Shown here: one piece after another, positions 34,845 to 42,592 of the stretch
How positions within the stretch are numbered: position 1 is the stretch's first letter
How the letters are laid out: every line of letters begins with the position of its first letter
From: Lachnoclostridium sp.
GTDB lineage: Bacteria; Bacillota; Clostridia; Lachnospirales; Lachnospiraceae
Direction of reading: 5' to 3'
Length of the DNA stretch: 64,000 bases
NCBI GenBank assembly: GCA_021770065.1
Contig: JAETRR010000003.1
Span: 62,001 to 126,000 of the forward strand
Position numbers and translations under genes: made by a program
The notes under the pieces: generated by a model
Told to the model about the DNA's origin: nothing
The model's input: the letters and a program-made list of their open reading frames with translations, nothing else
Databases searched by the model: none

Positions 34845-35200
34845 CAGGTTTTTTAACCTAATTTATGCAAAAGAAGGATGTGAAGAGTCTGTGGACGGAC
34901 GAAGTCGAAGGTGCAGCCTAAGACAGAACAGAATATGGATGGATATGGACTCTTCTATCTGCGCGTTTTATTTCTGCGGGCAATGAGCCAAGCGGATGCG
35001 GCCCGGGCCGTTCTCCTGCCGGAAGGGGCTCGCTTTGTGCCGGCATGTCTTACAGGACATTCGTAATTCAGAAAAAGATTTCAAATAAGCAGTACTATGG
35101 AATAGGAGAGAGAAGAGGGACATTCACGGGAACCGGCCGTATTTTTACAGGGCGGGGCTGTGAATGGTTTTGCCATGTCTATCCGCAGGAATGGAGGAGA
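34845..35200 (+). ncRNA. Long structured leader of mgtE, class not recognised
   Basis: The leader has AGGTT/AACCT (34847-34860), then a large domain closed by GAAGAGTC (34882-34889) and GACTCTTC (34948-34955). A GC-rich domain follows, with GAGCC (34985) against GGCTC (35027) and GGCA against TGCC outside it. A small hairpin ATGTC-TTACAG-GACAT lies at 35045-35060, and ACGG/CCGT with ATTTTT after it near 35127-35145. MgtE leaders often hold the M-box (ykoK) magnesium riboswitch, but its conserved GTTAGGTGAGGCTCC is absent, so I cannot assign a class. Confidence 0.45.
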
Positions 35201-35205
35201 TTGAC

Positions 35206-36558
35206 ATGGCAATGGGAAATTTTGACTGGGAGCTCTTGACAGAGCTTTTGGAGAATCGGCAGTTTAGAAAGCTTCGGGAGACTATGGCTGAGATGAACGA
35301 GGTGGACATTGCGGAGTTCATTGAGGAGCTGGAGCTGGAAAAGAAAGTGTTAGTGTATCGGATGCTGCCCAAAGAGCTGGCGGCAGATGTGTTTTCTTTT
35401 CTGGAGGTAGAGGATCAGGAGCATATTATCAACAGCATTACGGACTATGAGCTGGGTAAGATTATTGAGGATCTGTATGTGGATGATGCGGTAGATATGC
35501 TTGAAGAGCTGCCGGCTATCGTGGTAAAGCGTGTGCTGAAGAATGCGGCTCCGGATACCAGGGCGCTCATTAATCAGTTTTTACAGTATCCGGAGAACAG
35601 TGCCGGGAGCATTATGACGGCAGAATACATCGGCCTTAAGCGCAACATGACCGTAGAGCAGGCCTTTGCTTATATCCGGGAAAACGGCGTGGACAAGGAG
35701 ACGATTTACACCTGCTTTGTGACTGACAGCAAGCGTCAGCTCCAGGGGGTTGTAACGGTGAAAGATCTGCTGATGAATCCTTATCATACTGTCATCAAGG
35801 ACATTATGGATGAGAATATCATATATGCGGTGACTACGGAGGATCAGGAGGAGGTTGTGGAGACCTTCAACAAATACGATCTGCTCTGTCTGCCGGTGGT
35901 GGACCATGAGGACCGCCTGGTGGGGATTGTCACTGTGGATGATGTGGTGGAGGTTATGGAGCAGGAGGCTACAGAGGATTTTGAAAAGATGGCGGCTATG
36001 CTGCCTTCGGAGAAGCCTTATCTGAAAACCAGTGTGCTGGAGCTGGCCAAAAACCGTATTCCATGGCTTCTGCTTCTTATGTTTACTTCGCTTCTGACAG
36101 GGGCCATTCTTGTGACTTATGAAAATGCCCTCCAGGTGGTGCCGCTCCTAATCAGCTTTATTCCCATGCTGATGGATACCAGCGGAAACTGCGGCAACCA
36201 GAGCAGTACTATGGTGATCCGCGGTATGGCAGTGGGAGATATTGAACTTCGGGATGTGCTGAAGGTTGCCTGGAAGGAACTCCGCGTAGGTTTTCTGTGC
36301 GGTATCGTGCTGGCGGCGGCTAATTTTGTCCGGCTGCTCCTGCAGTATCCGGATCAGCCTCTGGTGAATCTGGTGGTAGTACTGTCTCTGGTGATGACGG
36401 TGATTCTGGCCAAGACTATCGGCTGCACCCTGCCGATGCTTGCAAAGCGGATGAATCTGGATCCGGCTATTATGGCAGCTCCGCTGATTACGACGATTGT
36501 GGATGCATGCAGTCTGATGATCTATTTCCGGCTGGCATGTGTTTTGTTAAAGATATAA
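35206..36558 (+). CDS. mgtE: Magnesium transporter MgtE
   Basis: 450 residues, the family size. The cytosolic N domain (about 1-130) is followed by two CBS domains (IMTAEYIGLKRNMTVEQAFAYIRENG and IMDENIIYAVTTEDQEEVVETFNKYDLLCLPVVD), which bind magnesium and gate the channel, then five transmembrane helices from about residue 275. The pore region shows the MgtE signature MLMDTSGNCGNQSSTMVIRGMAVGDI, where acidic and Asn residues line the ion path, and LAKTIGCTLPMLAKRMNLDPA. ATG 35206 is preceded by GGAGGAG. Its long leader suggests RNA-level control. Confidence 0.95.
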   Translation: MAMGNFDWELLTELLENRQFRKLRETMAEMNEVDIAEFIEELELEKKVLVYRMLPKELAADVFSFLEVEDQEHIINSITDYELGKIIEDLYVDDAVDMLEELPAIVVKRVLKNAAPDTRALINQFLQYPENSAGSIMTAEYIGLKRNMTVEQAFAYIRENGVDKETIYTCFVTDSKRQLQGVVTVKDLLMNPYHTVIKDIMDENIIYAVTTEDQEEVVETFNKYDLLCLPVVDHEDRLVGIVTVDDVVEVMEQEATEDFEKMAAMLPSEKPYLKTSVLELAKNRIPWLLLLMFTSLLTGAILVTYENALQVVPLLISFIPMLMDTSGNCGNQSSTMVIRGMAVGDIELRDVLKVAWKELRVGFLCGIVLAAANFVRLLLQYPDQPLVNLVVVLSLVMTVILAKTIGCTLPMLAKRMNLDPAIMAAPLITTIVDACSLMIYFRLACVLLKI

Positions 36559-36569
36559 AAAGGAGGCAT

Positions 36570-36619
36570 CTTGAGGCTTTACCCTTTAGTGCCATTGCGC
36601 AGCAATTTTGAATAGGAGG
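36570..36619 (+). repeat. Family B repeat, copy 2
   Basis: TTGAGGCTTTACCCTTTAGT, then GCC, ATTGC (36594-36598), GCA, GCAAT (36602-36606), then TTTGAATAGGAGG. The stem reads ATTGC/GCAAT where copy 3 reads GTCGC/GCGAC: both sides changed together. AGGAGG at 36614-36619 is the ribosome site of trpS. Confidence 0.8.
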
Positions 36620-36623
36620 ATAT

Positions 36624-37637
36624 TTGAAAATTATGTTGGGAGACAAAAAGGTTCTGTACAGCGGAATGCAGGCGACAGGCAATCTGACCCTGGGAAATTA
36701 TCTGGGAGCTCTGAAGAACTGGATTACGTTAAGCAGTGAATATGAGTGTTTTTACGGTGTGGTAGATCTGCACTCTATCACCATCCGTCAGGATCCGGCG
36801 GAGCTTCGCAGAAGGGCGCGTGCCCTTTTAACTCTGTATATTGCGGCGGGGCTGGATCCGGAGAAAAACTGCATTTACTACCAGTCCCATGTGTCGGGGC
36901 ATGCGGAGCTGGCATGGATTCTCAACTGTTTTACTTACATGGGAGAGCTGAACCGGATGACCCAGTTTAAAGATAAGGCCGCAAAGCATGCGGATAACAT
37001 TAATGCGGGGCTCTTTACTTATCCGGTACTGATGGCTGCGGATATCCTGCTGTACCAGGCGGATGTTGTCCCGGTGGGTGTGGATCAGATGCAGCATCTG
37101 GAGATTACCAGGGATATTGCACAGCGGTTTAACGGTATTTACGGGGATGTATTTACGATTCCGGAGGCCTACATCGGCAAGGTGGGAGCGAAGATTATGA
37201 GTCTTCAGGATCCGTCGAAGAAGATGTCCAAGTCCGATGAGAATCCCAATGCCAGTATATATCTGATGGACGATCCGGATACCATTATGCGCAAATTCAA
37301 GCGTGCAGTGACGGATTCCGAGAGCCGGATTCTCTATCGTGACGAGCAGCCGGGAATTAAGAACCTCATTGATATCTACTGCGCATGCACCGGAAAGACT
37401 CCGGATGAGACGGTACGGGAGTTTGACGGCAGGGGTTATGGCGAGTTTAAATCGGCGGTCGGCGAGGCTGTTGTATGTGTACTGAAGCCTCTGCAGGATC
37501 GGGTTGCAGAGCTCAATAAGGATAAGGCATATATTGATTCCGTTATTAAGAATAACGGGGAAAAGGCACAGTATTTTGCCAACAAGACGCTGCGGAAGGT
37601 GCAGAAGAAGGTGGGTTTCCCGGACAGGATCAGGTGA
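36624..37637 (+). CDS. trpS: Tryptophan--tRNA ligase
   Basis: 337 residues, the normal length for a class I tryptophanyl-tRNA synthetase that charges tRNA-Trp. The HIGH-like motif lies in YSGMQATGNLTLGNYLGAL near 15-33, and the KMSKS motif is exact in DPSKKMSKSDENPN. The tryptophan pocket region shows VDLHSIT and VPVGVDQMQHLEITRDIA. Start is uncertain: TTG 36624 is 4 nt from AGGAGG and ATG 36633 is 13 nt away; neither is ideal because the ribosome site comes from the family B repeat. No T-box leader is visible ahead of it, which is unusual for a Bacillota trpS. Confidence 0.95.
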   Translation: MKIMLGDKKVLYSGMQATGNLTLGNYLGALKNWITLSSEYECFYGVVDLHSITIRQDPAELRRRARALLTLYIAAGLDPEKNCIYYQSHVSGHAELAWILNCFTYMGELNRMTQFKDKAAKHADNINAGLFTYPVLMAADILLYQADVVPVGVDQMQHLEITRDIAQRFNGIYGDVFTIPEAYIGKVGAKIMSLQDPSKKMSKSDENPNASIYLMDDPDTIMRKFKRAVTDSESRILYRDEQPGIKNLIDIYCACTGKTPDETVREFDGRGYGEFKSAVGEAVVCVLKPLQDRVAELNKDKAYIDSVIKNNGEKAQYFANKTLRKVQKKVGFPDRIR

Positions 37638-37646
37638 ATAAGATTT

Positions 37647-38468
37647 ATGTTGTATCATTATACAGACTTTACGGCTTTTGACGGTATTATCCGGTGTGCG
37701 GAATTAAGGCTGAATAACATTCTGAATATGAATGATGCTTCTGAAATGAGGTTTTTTATGAACGGTTTATGCCGGGCCGTCATGGAAAGATTACAGTCGG
37801 GCGGCGAGAAAGAGAAGAGCCGCGTGATAGAAAATTTTTTTCGGAAGGAACTGGAAGAAGAATTTCGTTATTCGGCGTATGCAGCCTGTTTTTCCAAATA
37901 CAGAGATGATGCAGCCCAGTGGGAGCGGTACGGACATCTGGGCCAGGGTGTCTGCATTGCTTTTCACGAAAATCTGATGCAGAAAATGACAGGCGGAGCC
38001 GTATCGCTGCAGACAGTGTATTATCAGAAGGATATGCGCGAACACCGTCTGGTAGAAGAGTTTTATCAGCTGATGACGGAAGAAAAGAAATTTTCGGAAA
38101 TACAGCAGGAGCTGCGGGAGCTTATGAATGATGCATGGATACAGTCTGCGGCTTTCAAGCATCCCTCTTTTGCAAGGGAGAAGGAGCGCAGGCTGGTTAT
38201 TTCTCCGTTTATATTAAATGAATTTGCAGTAGAACCAAGATATCATGTGTCAGCGGGGAGGATTAAGAAGTATTATCCCCTTGACTTGAACAGAATGTGT
38301 GGAAGGCTGGGCCTCCATATGTCAGAATTGTTTGGAGAGATCATTATCGGTCCCACATCTTCCCAGTCAATTCCAATCCTGCAGGACTATCTGGTTGACT
38401 GCGGGCTGAATACATTAAAGCATAAGATCAGTATGTCAGACTGTCCGCTTCGGAAGCCGGTAACTTAA
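37647..38468 (+). CDS. DUF2971 domain-containing protein
   Basis: 273 residues. DUF2971 proteins have unknown function and appear in scattered, often variable, gene neighbourhoods. Markers: LYHYTDFTAFDGIIRCAELRLNNILNMNDASEMRFF at the N terminus, YAACFSKYRDDAAQWERYGHLGQGVCIAF in the middle, and HPSFAREKERRLVIS with the conserved Glu-Arg region toward the C terminus. There is no membrane segment. It starts 9 bp after trpS with only AGGTGA as ribosome site. The last 41 bp overlap the 3' end of the convergent sulfatase maturase gene. Confidence 0.82.
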   Translation: MLYHYTDFTAFDGIIRCAELRLNNILNMNDASEMRFFMNGLCRAVMERLQSGGEKEKSRVIENFFRKELEEEFRYSAYAACFSKYRDDAAQWERYGHLGQGVCIAFHENLMQKMTGGAVSLQTVYYQKDMREHRLVEEFYQLMTEEKKFSEIQQELRELMNDAWIQSAAFKHPSFAREKERRLVISPFILNEFAVEPRYHVSAGRIKKYYPLDLNRMCGRLGLHMSELFGEIIIGPTSSQSIPILQDYLVDCGLNTLKHKISMSDCPLRKPVT

Positions 38469-39591
38469 CGGCTTTTGAAGGCTGTTTTTTAACAGCCGCC
38501 AGGCAAGCCAGCTCCTTAAGCTGCGGAAGGCATTGTTCAAAGAACGTTTTGTAGCTTTCACAGAAAAAATTGATCCCGTCCGTTTCCCTTCGGTGACGGT
38601 AGCAGCCGTTGCGGCAGAGGGGAAGAAACCTGCATTTTTTACAATCCACGGGCAGAAACACAGAGCGTTCCAGAAAGGTCTGCTGCTTTAGAGAATGCTG
38701 CAGCTCTTCAAAGGAAGATTCCTTCAGACTACCCAGACAGAGGGAATCGGTTACATAGAAATCACACGGATATACGGAACCGTCCGCCTCGATCACAGTC
38801 TGATATCCACAGCTTCCGCTCTGCTCACAGGCTTCGGGAGGTACGCCAAGAAGAATTCCGATGTAATTTTCAAACTGACGGATGTAGGGAGCACGGCCCT
38901 TTAGGGCATCCCGGTACCATAATTCAAACAGCTCTGTCAGAAAGGAGCCGTAAAGTTTGGGAGTGAGTGACCAGGGATGAAGTCCCGGTTCCTCTTCCAG
39001 AGGATCCAGACAGACAATATATTGCTGATAATGAAACCCCTGTTCCTGGAAAAAGGCGTAGATTTCCCGGATTTTCGGGGCGGTTTCCCTGTTAATAACA
39101 GTTAGAATGTTGTAGTCTGCACGGTATTGCTTTAAAAGCCCGGCAGCAGCCAGAACGGAAGAAAAGGTGTCCTCTCCCTGTCCGGTTCTGCGAAAGGCAT
39201 TGTGGGTGCTTTTAATTCCGTCCAGAGAAAGACCTGTCAGAAAATGATGTTCTGCCAGAAAAGCAGCCCATTTCTCATCCAGTGCAAAGCCGTTGGTCTG
39301 AATGGCCCGGTGCACTGGTATTTTTTTTCTGTTGTATATTTTTTCTAATTCAAGATAGGTCTGGAAAAATGAGAGTCCTGCCAGGGTCGGCTCTCCGCCC
39401 TGCCATGCAATCGTACATTCCATATCGGCATATTCAAAAATGCGCTGCACAACTTGTTCCAGTGTATCTAAAGACATAATACCGGAATGGGAGGTCTGCC
39501 GGTGGGAGGATACGTCCCGGTAAAAGCAGTAGCTGCAGTTCAGGCTGCACAGTGAAGAAGCGGGTTTGATTAAAACATTTAAGGACGGCAA
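38428..39591 (-). CDS. Anaerobic sulfatase maturase (radical SAM)
   Basis: 387 residues. Radical SAM enzymes of the anSME family oxidise the active-site Cys or Ser of a sulfatase to formylglycine. The radical SAM cluster is Cys15, Cys19, Cys22 in SSLCSLNCSYCFYRD; AWQGGEPTLAGL and RAIQTNGFALDEKW follow in the barrel. The C-terminal SPASM-type region has Cys in CGYQTVIEADGSVYPCDFYV and CKKCRFLPLCRNGCYRHR for two further iron-sulfur clusters. The start is TTG 39591, well supported by AAAGGAG 9 nt upstream; no ATG fits. The sulfatase it should act on is at 42593, beyond the DeoR and PTS genes, on the other strand. Confidence 0.92.
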   Translation of the reverse strand: MPSLNVLIKPASSLCSLNCSYCFYRDVSSHRQTSHSGIMSLDTLEQVVQRIFEYADMECTIAWQGGEPTLAGLSFFQTYLELEKIYNRKKIPVHRAIQTNGFALDEKWAAFLAEHHFLTGLSLDGIKSTHNAFRRTGQGEDTFSSVLAAAGLLKQYRADYNILTVINRETAPKIREIYAFFQEQGFHYQQYIVCLDPLEEEPGLHPWSLTPKLYGSFLTELFELWYRDALKGRAPYIRQFENYIGILLGVPPEACEQSGSCGYQTVIEADGSVYPCDFYVTDSLCLGSLKESSFEELQHSLKQQTFLERSVFLPVDCKKCRFLPLCRNGCYRHRRETDGINFFCESYKTFFEQCLPQLKELACLAAVKKQPSKAVKLPASEADSLTY

Positions 39592-39678
39592 AATAAAACA
39601 CTCCTTTACGATTCATGGTTCTTTTCCTGGAGGGTATCATAGCATAAAAGGCAGTTATGCGCAACTAATATGAGTAAT

Positions 39679-39700
39679 TGATTGAAAAATAATCAAAAAT
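39679..39700. promoter_or_regulatory. Operator candidate of the sulfatase locus, site 1
   Basis: TGATTGAAAAATAATCA, followed by AAAAT; TGATT and AATCA form an inverted repeat. It lies directly upstream of the -35 of the DeoR promoter. The same 22 bp with one mismatch recurs at 40545. Two such sites around a DeoR gene suggest autoregulation plus control of the PTS operon. Confidence 0.65.
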
Positions 39701-39702
39701 AA

Positions 39703-39731
39703 TTGCACCTTAGTGAAACAACCGTTATAAT
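39703..39731 (+). promoter_or_regulatory. Promoter of the DeoR gene
   Basis: TTGCAC (39703-39708) and TATAAT (39726-39731), 17-bp spacer. It lies two bases after operator candidate 1, so bound regulator would cover the -35. Confidence 0.75.
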
Positions 39732-39768
39732 GGTATGGTACTTAATATAAGATAAAGGATGTGTGGCT

Positions 39769-40551
39769 ATGAAATATGCGGCTCGGAAAGAAAAAATGCT
39801 TTCTCTTCTGGATGTCTATGAGACAATGACTGTTCAACAATTGGTAGATCTGCTGGAGGCTTCACCGGCTACGATCCGGCGTGATATCGTGCGTATGGAA
39901 GAAAGCGGTGAACTGCAGCGGTATTGGGGAGGAATCCGAAGAAAGGAGACGCCGGAGAACCGCAGAAAAAATAATCTGCAGCATCAGATTTCCGATGTAA
40001 GCCATACGGTGATAGCTCAGATTGCGGCAGATCAGATACAGGATAACGAGCTGATTTTTATCGGATCCGGTACTACGACTCTGGCTATGATTCCTCTGAT
40101 TAAGAATAAAAATATTCATGTGATTACAAACGGCATTCCACAGCTTGAGGCCCTTCACAGGAAAAATATACAGGCACTGCTGCTGTGCGGCTTTTTTAAG
40201 GAGTATTCCAGGTCTCTGGTAGGAAAGGAGACGGTTGAGATGCTTCAGAGCTACCGGTTTGACCGGGCTTTTCTGGGTGTAAATGGAATTGATGACCAGC
40301 TTTCCCTGCTTTCTGCCGATGAGTATGAAGATTCCATTAAAACACTCTGTATTCATCATTCCAAAAAGACATATGTTCTTGCAGGAAAGGAAAAGTTCCA
40401 TCGGACGGCGTATTATGCGGTTCCCAATAAGACAGCCGGTGATGTTGTGCTGATCGCCAACTATCCGGAATATCCTTCCGATAGCTGGATCAGCATTTCG
40501 GGAGGATATATGGGAAGGATAGGCGCCCTGTTGCAGAATAAAAATGATTGA
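39769..40551 (+). CDS. DeoR family transcriptional regulator of the sulfatase locus
   Basis: About 260 residues. The helix-turn-helix is near 8-50, with MLSLLDVYETMTVQQLVDLL and ASPATIRRDIVRMEESGELQRYWGGIRR, the latter the classical DeoR recognition helix and wing. The sensor domain shows IQDNELIFIGSGTTTLAMIPLI and IHVITNGIPQLEAL, the GSGTTT loop being the usual phosphate-binding site. ATG 39769 has AAGGA 9 nt upstream; the GTG at 39763 is too close. Operator candidates lie on both sides, the second overlapping its own stop codon. It probably senses a phosphorylated product of the PTS-imported sugar. Confidence 0.92.
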   Translation: MKYAARKEKMLSLLDVYETMTVQQLVDLLEASPATIRRDIVRMEESGELQRYWGGIRRKETPENRRKNNLQHQISDVSHTVIAQIAADQIQDNELIFIGSGTTTLAMIPLIKNKNIHVITNGIPQLEALHRKNIQALLLCGFFKEYSRSLVGKETVEMLQSYRFDRAFLGVNGIDDQLSLLSADEYEDSIKTLCIHHSKKTYVLAGKEKFHRTAYYAVPNKTAGDVVLIANYPEYPSDSWISISGGYMGRIGALLQNKND

Positions 40552-40566
40552 AATATAATCAAAAAT
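40545..40566. promoter_or_regulatory. Operator candidate of the sulfatase locus, site 2
   Basis: TGATTGAAATATAATCA, followed by AAAAT, one mismatch from site 1 at 39679. It overlaps the TGA stop of the DeoR gene and lies 44 bp upstream of the PTS promoter -35. Further TGATT half-sites at about 40587, 40599 and 40607 lead into the -35. Confidence 0.65.
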
Positions 40567-40609
40567 TACACAAATAAATCAAAGTATGATTAAAATAATG
40601 ATTTATTGA

Positions 40610-40638
40610 TTGACAATTTGACTAAACAATGCTATAGT
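40610..40638 (+). promoter_or_regulatory. Promoter of the PTS-sulfatase operon
   Basis: TTGACA (40610-40615) and TATAGT (40633-40638), 17-bp spacer. A consensus -35 next to repeated TGATT half-sites fits a repressed strong promoter. Confidence 0.82.
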
Positions 40639-40639
40639 A

Positions 40640-40696
40640 AGAGTACGAGGTTAAGCTGAAGCTGGCAGAAAGTGTAACCAAAAGTACTCTTTTTTT
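40640..40696 (+). promoter_or_regulatory. Terminator-like leader hairpin of the PTS operon
   Basis: AGAGTAC (40640-40646) pairs with GTACTCT (40684-40690), followed by TTTTTT. Inside it GGTTA pairs with TAACC. It begins within a few bases of the expected transcription start, so most transcripts would end here unless the stem is prevented from forming. No BglG-type antiterminator gene is in the window. Confidence 0.65.
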
Positions 40697-40733
40697 GTTA
40701 CAAATAACAAAGAAAGGGCACAATGAAACAGAG

Positions 40734-40866
40734 AGGATATTACAGAACTGGAAACAGCATGTACACCCACAGTGCCCAGATGGATTTACGGCCACATGTT
40801 TAAGTGGACGGAAATTCATCTCCGGAAAAGGCACTGAGGTGTGTGCATGCGGAACTGGAATGGAGG
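40734..40866 (+). repeat. Family A hairpin repeat, copy 4 (variant outer stem)
   Basis: It starts with a tail fragment GGATATTACAGAACTGGAAA, then CAG. The hairpin has GCATGTACAC against GTGTGTGCATGC, CAGTGCC against GGCACTG, GATGGATTT against AAATTCATC, and CCAC against GTGG. The outer stem differs in sequence from copies 1-3. The tail CGGAACTGGAATGGAGG gives the ribosome site for the IIC gene at 40875. Confidence 0.75.
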
Positions 40867-40874
40867 AAGGACAA

Positions 40875-42185
40875 ATGAGTGTTGTTAGTTTCTTGGTGAA
40901 TGATTTATTAACCACGCCGACTATTTTGATTGGCCTGCTGATTCTTCTGGGCTACATACTGCAAAGGGCCGGCATCGTAAAGGCGGTCACAGGAACAATC
41001 AGTGCAATGGTGGGTCTGCAGCTTATCATATTCGGAGGCAGTCAGTTTTCCGCAGTTTTTAAACCGATCACCACTGCGGTATGTGAAGCAACAGGCATTC
41101 AGGGCTATATCATGGATTCCTATGCAATGAAGGCAGCCAGCCAGGAAGCGCTGGGAGATGCCTTCGGCTGGATGGCTTATGTATTTCTGATTGCATTTGC
41201 GGTAAATATTGTTTTCGTTATGCTGGGAAAATATACAAAAGTAAAGGGCGTATTCCTGACCGGAAATGCAGGCACAGCTCATTCCCAGGCAATGCTCTGG
41301 CTGATAATGGCTAATTTTGCATTGCCCTCAGCAGCGACGATTGTGATTTCCGGCATATTGGTGGGTATCTACTGGGCCTACTCCACGACACTGGCGGCCG
41401 GTGTGGTGGACGAGGTTACGGATGGAGGCGGATTCACGGTAGGACATAATCAGCAGATCGGTATCTGGTTTTTCGGACGGCTTGCGCCAAAGTTTGCAGG
41501 CAAAAAGTCTATTGACTGTGAAGATATGAAGCTGCCCGGCTGGCTGGCCGTATTTAACAACAATGTAACCTCCGTAGCTCTCTTAATGTTTGTGTTTGTA
41601 AGCCTGTTCTGCATTCCTCTGGGAATTGACGGAATTACGGAGCTTTCCGGCGGAACCCACTGGCTTATTTATCTGATTATGGTGGGCATTCAATTCTCAA
41701 TGTATATGGTTATTCTGCTTCAGGGCGTCCGCATGCTGTGTTCGGAACTGACGGCATCCTTCCAGGGAATTCAGCAGAAGCTTGTACCGAATGCAATCCC
41801 GGCGATTGATGTTGCGGCATTGCTTCCGTTTTCTCCCAATGCGGCAACCATCGGATTTTTATTCTGTACCCTGGGAACCGTATTTTCTATGGCGATCCTG
41901 CTGGTGACCGGCAGCTCCATGATGATGCTTCCAGGCTTTACCCCCCTGTTTTTCTCAGGCGGACCTATCGGCGTGGTTGCCAACAAGAAGGGAGGTCTCC
42001 GGGCAGTGATTATCTGCTGTTTCCTGTTAGGCGTGATTCAGACCTTTGGAACCTGCTGGGCAATCACACAGATTCATTTCGCATCGGCTGCCGGCTGGTC
42101 GGGCATGTTTGATCTTTCCACCGTATGGCCTGCCGTGATACAGGTTCTTCGCTGGATTGGTAGTCTGTTTGGGGTTACAGTATAA
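40875..42185 (+). CDS. PTS transporter subunit IIC, UlaA/SgaT type
   Basis: About 436 residues. The membrane subunit of a phosphoenolpyruvate-dependent sugar PTS, in the family that contains the ascorbate transporter UlaA. It has about ten or more hydrophobic segments, beginning FLVNDLLTTPTILIGLLILLGYILQRAG. Typical segments are GSQFSAVFKPI, VKGVFLTGNAGTAHSQAMLWLI and VGHNQQIGIWFFGRLAPKF. ATG 40875 is fixed by GGAGG 8 nt upstream from a family A tail; the longer frame reads through that repeat. The neighbouring sulfatase implies a sulfated sugar or sugar acid as substrate; ascorbate itself is not implied by family membership alone. Confidence 0.88.
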   Translation: MSVVSFLVNDLLTTPTILIGLLILLGYILQRAGIVKAVTGTISAMVGLQLIIFGGSQFSAVFKPITTAVCEATGIQGYIMDSYAMKAASQEALGDAFGWMAYVFLIAFAVNIVFVMLGKYTKVKGVFLTGNAGTAHSQAMLWLIMANFALPSAATIVISGILVGIYWAYSTTLAAGVVDEVTDGGGFTVGHNQQIGIWFFGRLAPKFAGKKSIDCEDMKLPGWLAVFNNNVTSVALLMFVFVSLFCIPLGIDGITELSGGTHWLIYLIMVGIQFSMYMVILLQGVRMLCSELTASFQGIQQKLVPNAIPAIDVAALLPFSPNAATIGFLFCTLGTVFSMAILLVTGSSMMMLPGFTPLFFSGGPIGVVANKKGGLRAVIICCFLLGVIQTFGTCWAITQIHFASAAGWSGMFDLSTVWPAVIQVLRWIGSLFGVTV

Positions 42186-42264
42186 CAAATCAATTAACAG
42201 ACACATATACTTGCGCTGGAAATAAGGTGTATTGAGAAGGATATTACAGAACTGGAACTAGGAG
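42186..42264 (+). repeat. Family A repeat, partial copy 5
   Basis: AAATCAATTAACAGACACA, a loop, GCGCTGGAAAT, then GGTGTATTGAGAAGGATATTACAGAACTGGAACTAGGAG. The first outer arm is missing, so only the inner hairpin and the tail remain. AGGAG (42260-42264) lies 8 nt before the IIB ATG. Confidence 0.7.
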
Positions 42265-42272
42265 AATGGAAA

Positions 42273-42590
42273 ATGGAAAACAATAAAATCAATGTATTAT
42301 TTGTATGCGGCATGGGTATGGGAACCAGTACTATGGCGGAGATAGGAGTGAAAAATAATCTTAGTAAGCTCCATATTTCCGCTAATGTACAACACACCTC
42401 CTTAGGACAGATGGAGTCCTTACGGGAATGGGCGGATATTGTCGTCATTTTGAAGAATCTTTTTAATCAGATCACGGTGAAGGAAGGGGAATTTATTCTT
42501 CCGGTGGTCAATGTGATGGATGGAAAGGGCATTGCGGCCCAGATTGAGGAAATTGTAGTTCGGCATTTTCCGGAAGCGAAAGGATCTTGA
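42273..42590 (+). CDS. PTS transporter subunit IIB
   Basis: 105 residues, the usual size of a free IIB of the lactose/ascorbate/galactitol structural type. The phosphocysteine Cys12 is in FVCGMGMGTSTMAEIG, the P-loop hallmark. The rest alternates strands and helices, with WADIVVILKNLF and EGEFILPVVNVMDGKG. It takes phosphate from a IIA protein and passes it to the sugar carried by IIC. No IIA gene is present in the operon or window, so a IIA must come from elsewhere. AGGAG of family A repeat copy 5 is its ribosome site. The sulfatase gene starts 2 bp after its stop. Confidence 0.92.
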   Translation: MENNKINVLFVCGMGMGTSTMAEIGVKNNLSKLHISANVQHTSLGQMESLREWADIVVILKNLFNQITVKEGEFILPVVNVMDGKGIAAQIEEIVVRHFPEAKGS

Positions 42591-42592
42591 TC

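Noticed and set aside
34845-35200. M-box (ykoK) magnesium riboswitch ahead of mgtE
   Set aside because: The conserved GTTAGGTGAGGCTCC core and its partner segments are not present.
39311-39330. Run of eight A in the coding strand of the maturase gene, and similar A8/T8 runs near 32147 and 53391, as phase-variation tracts
   Set aside because: Runs of A or T of this length are common in genomes of this composition and the genes are not surface-exposed. They lack the force of the G9 run.
40695-40874. 60-residue N-terminal extension of the PTS IIC protein
   Set aside because: It is encoded by a family A repeat; GGAGG lies 8 nt before ATG 40875.
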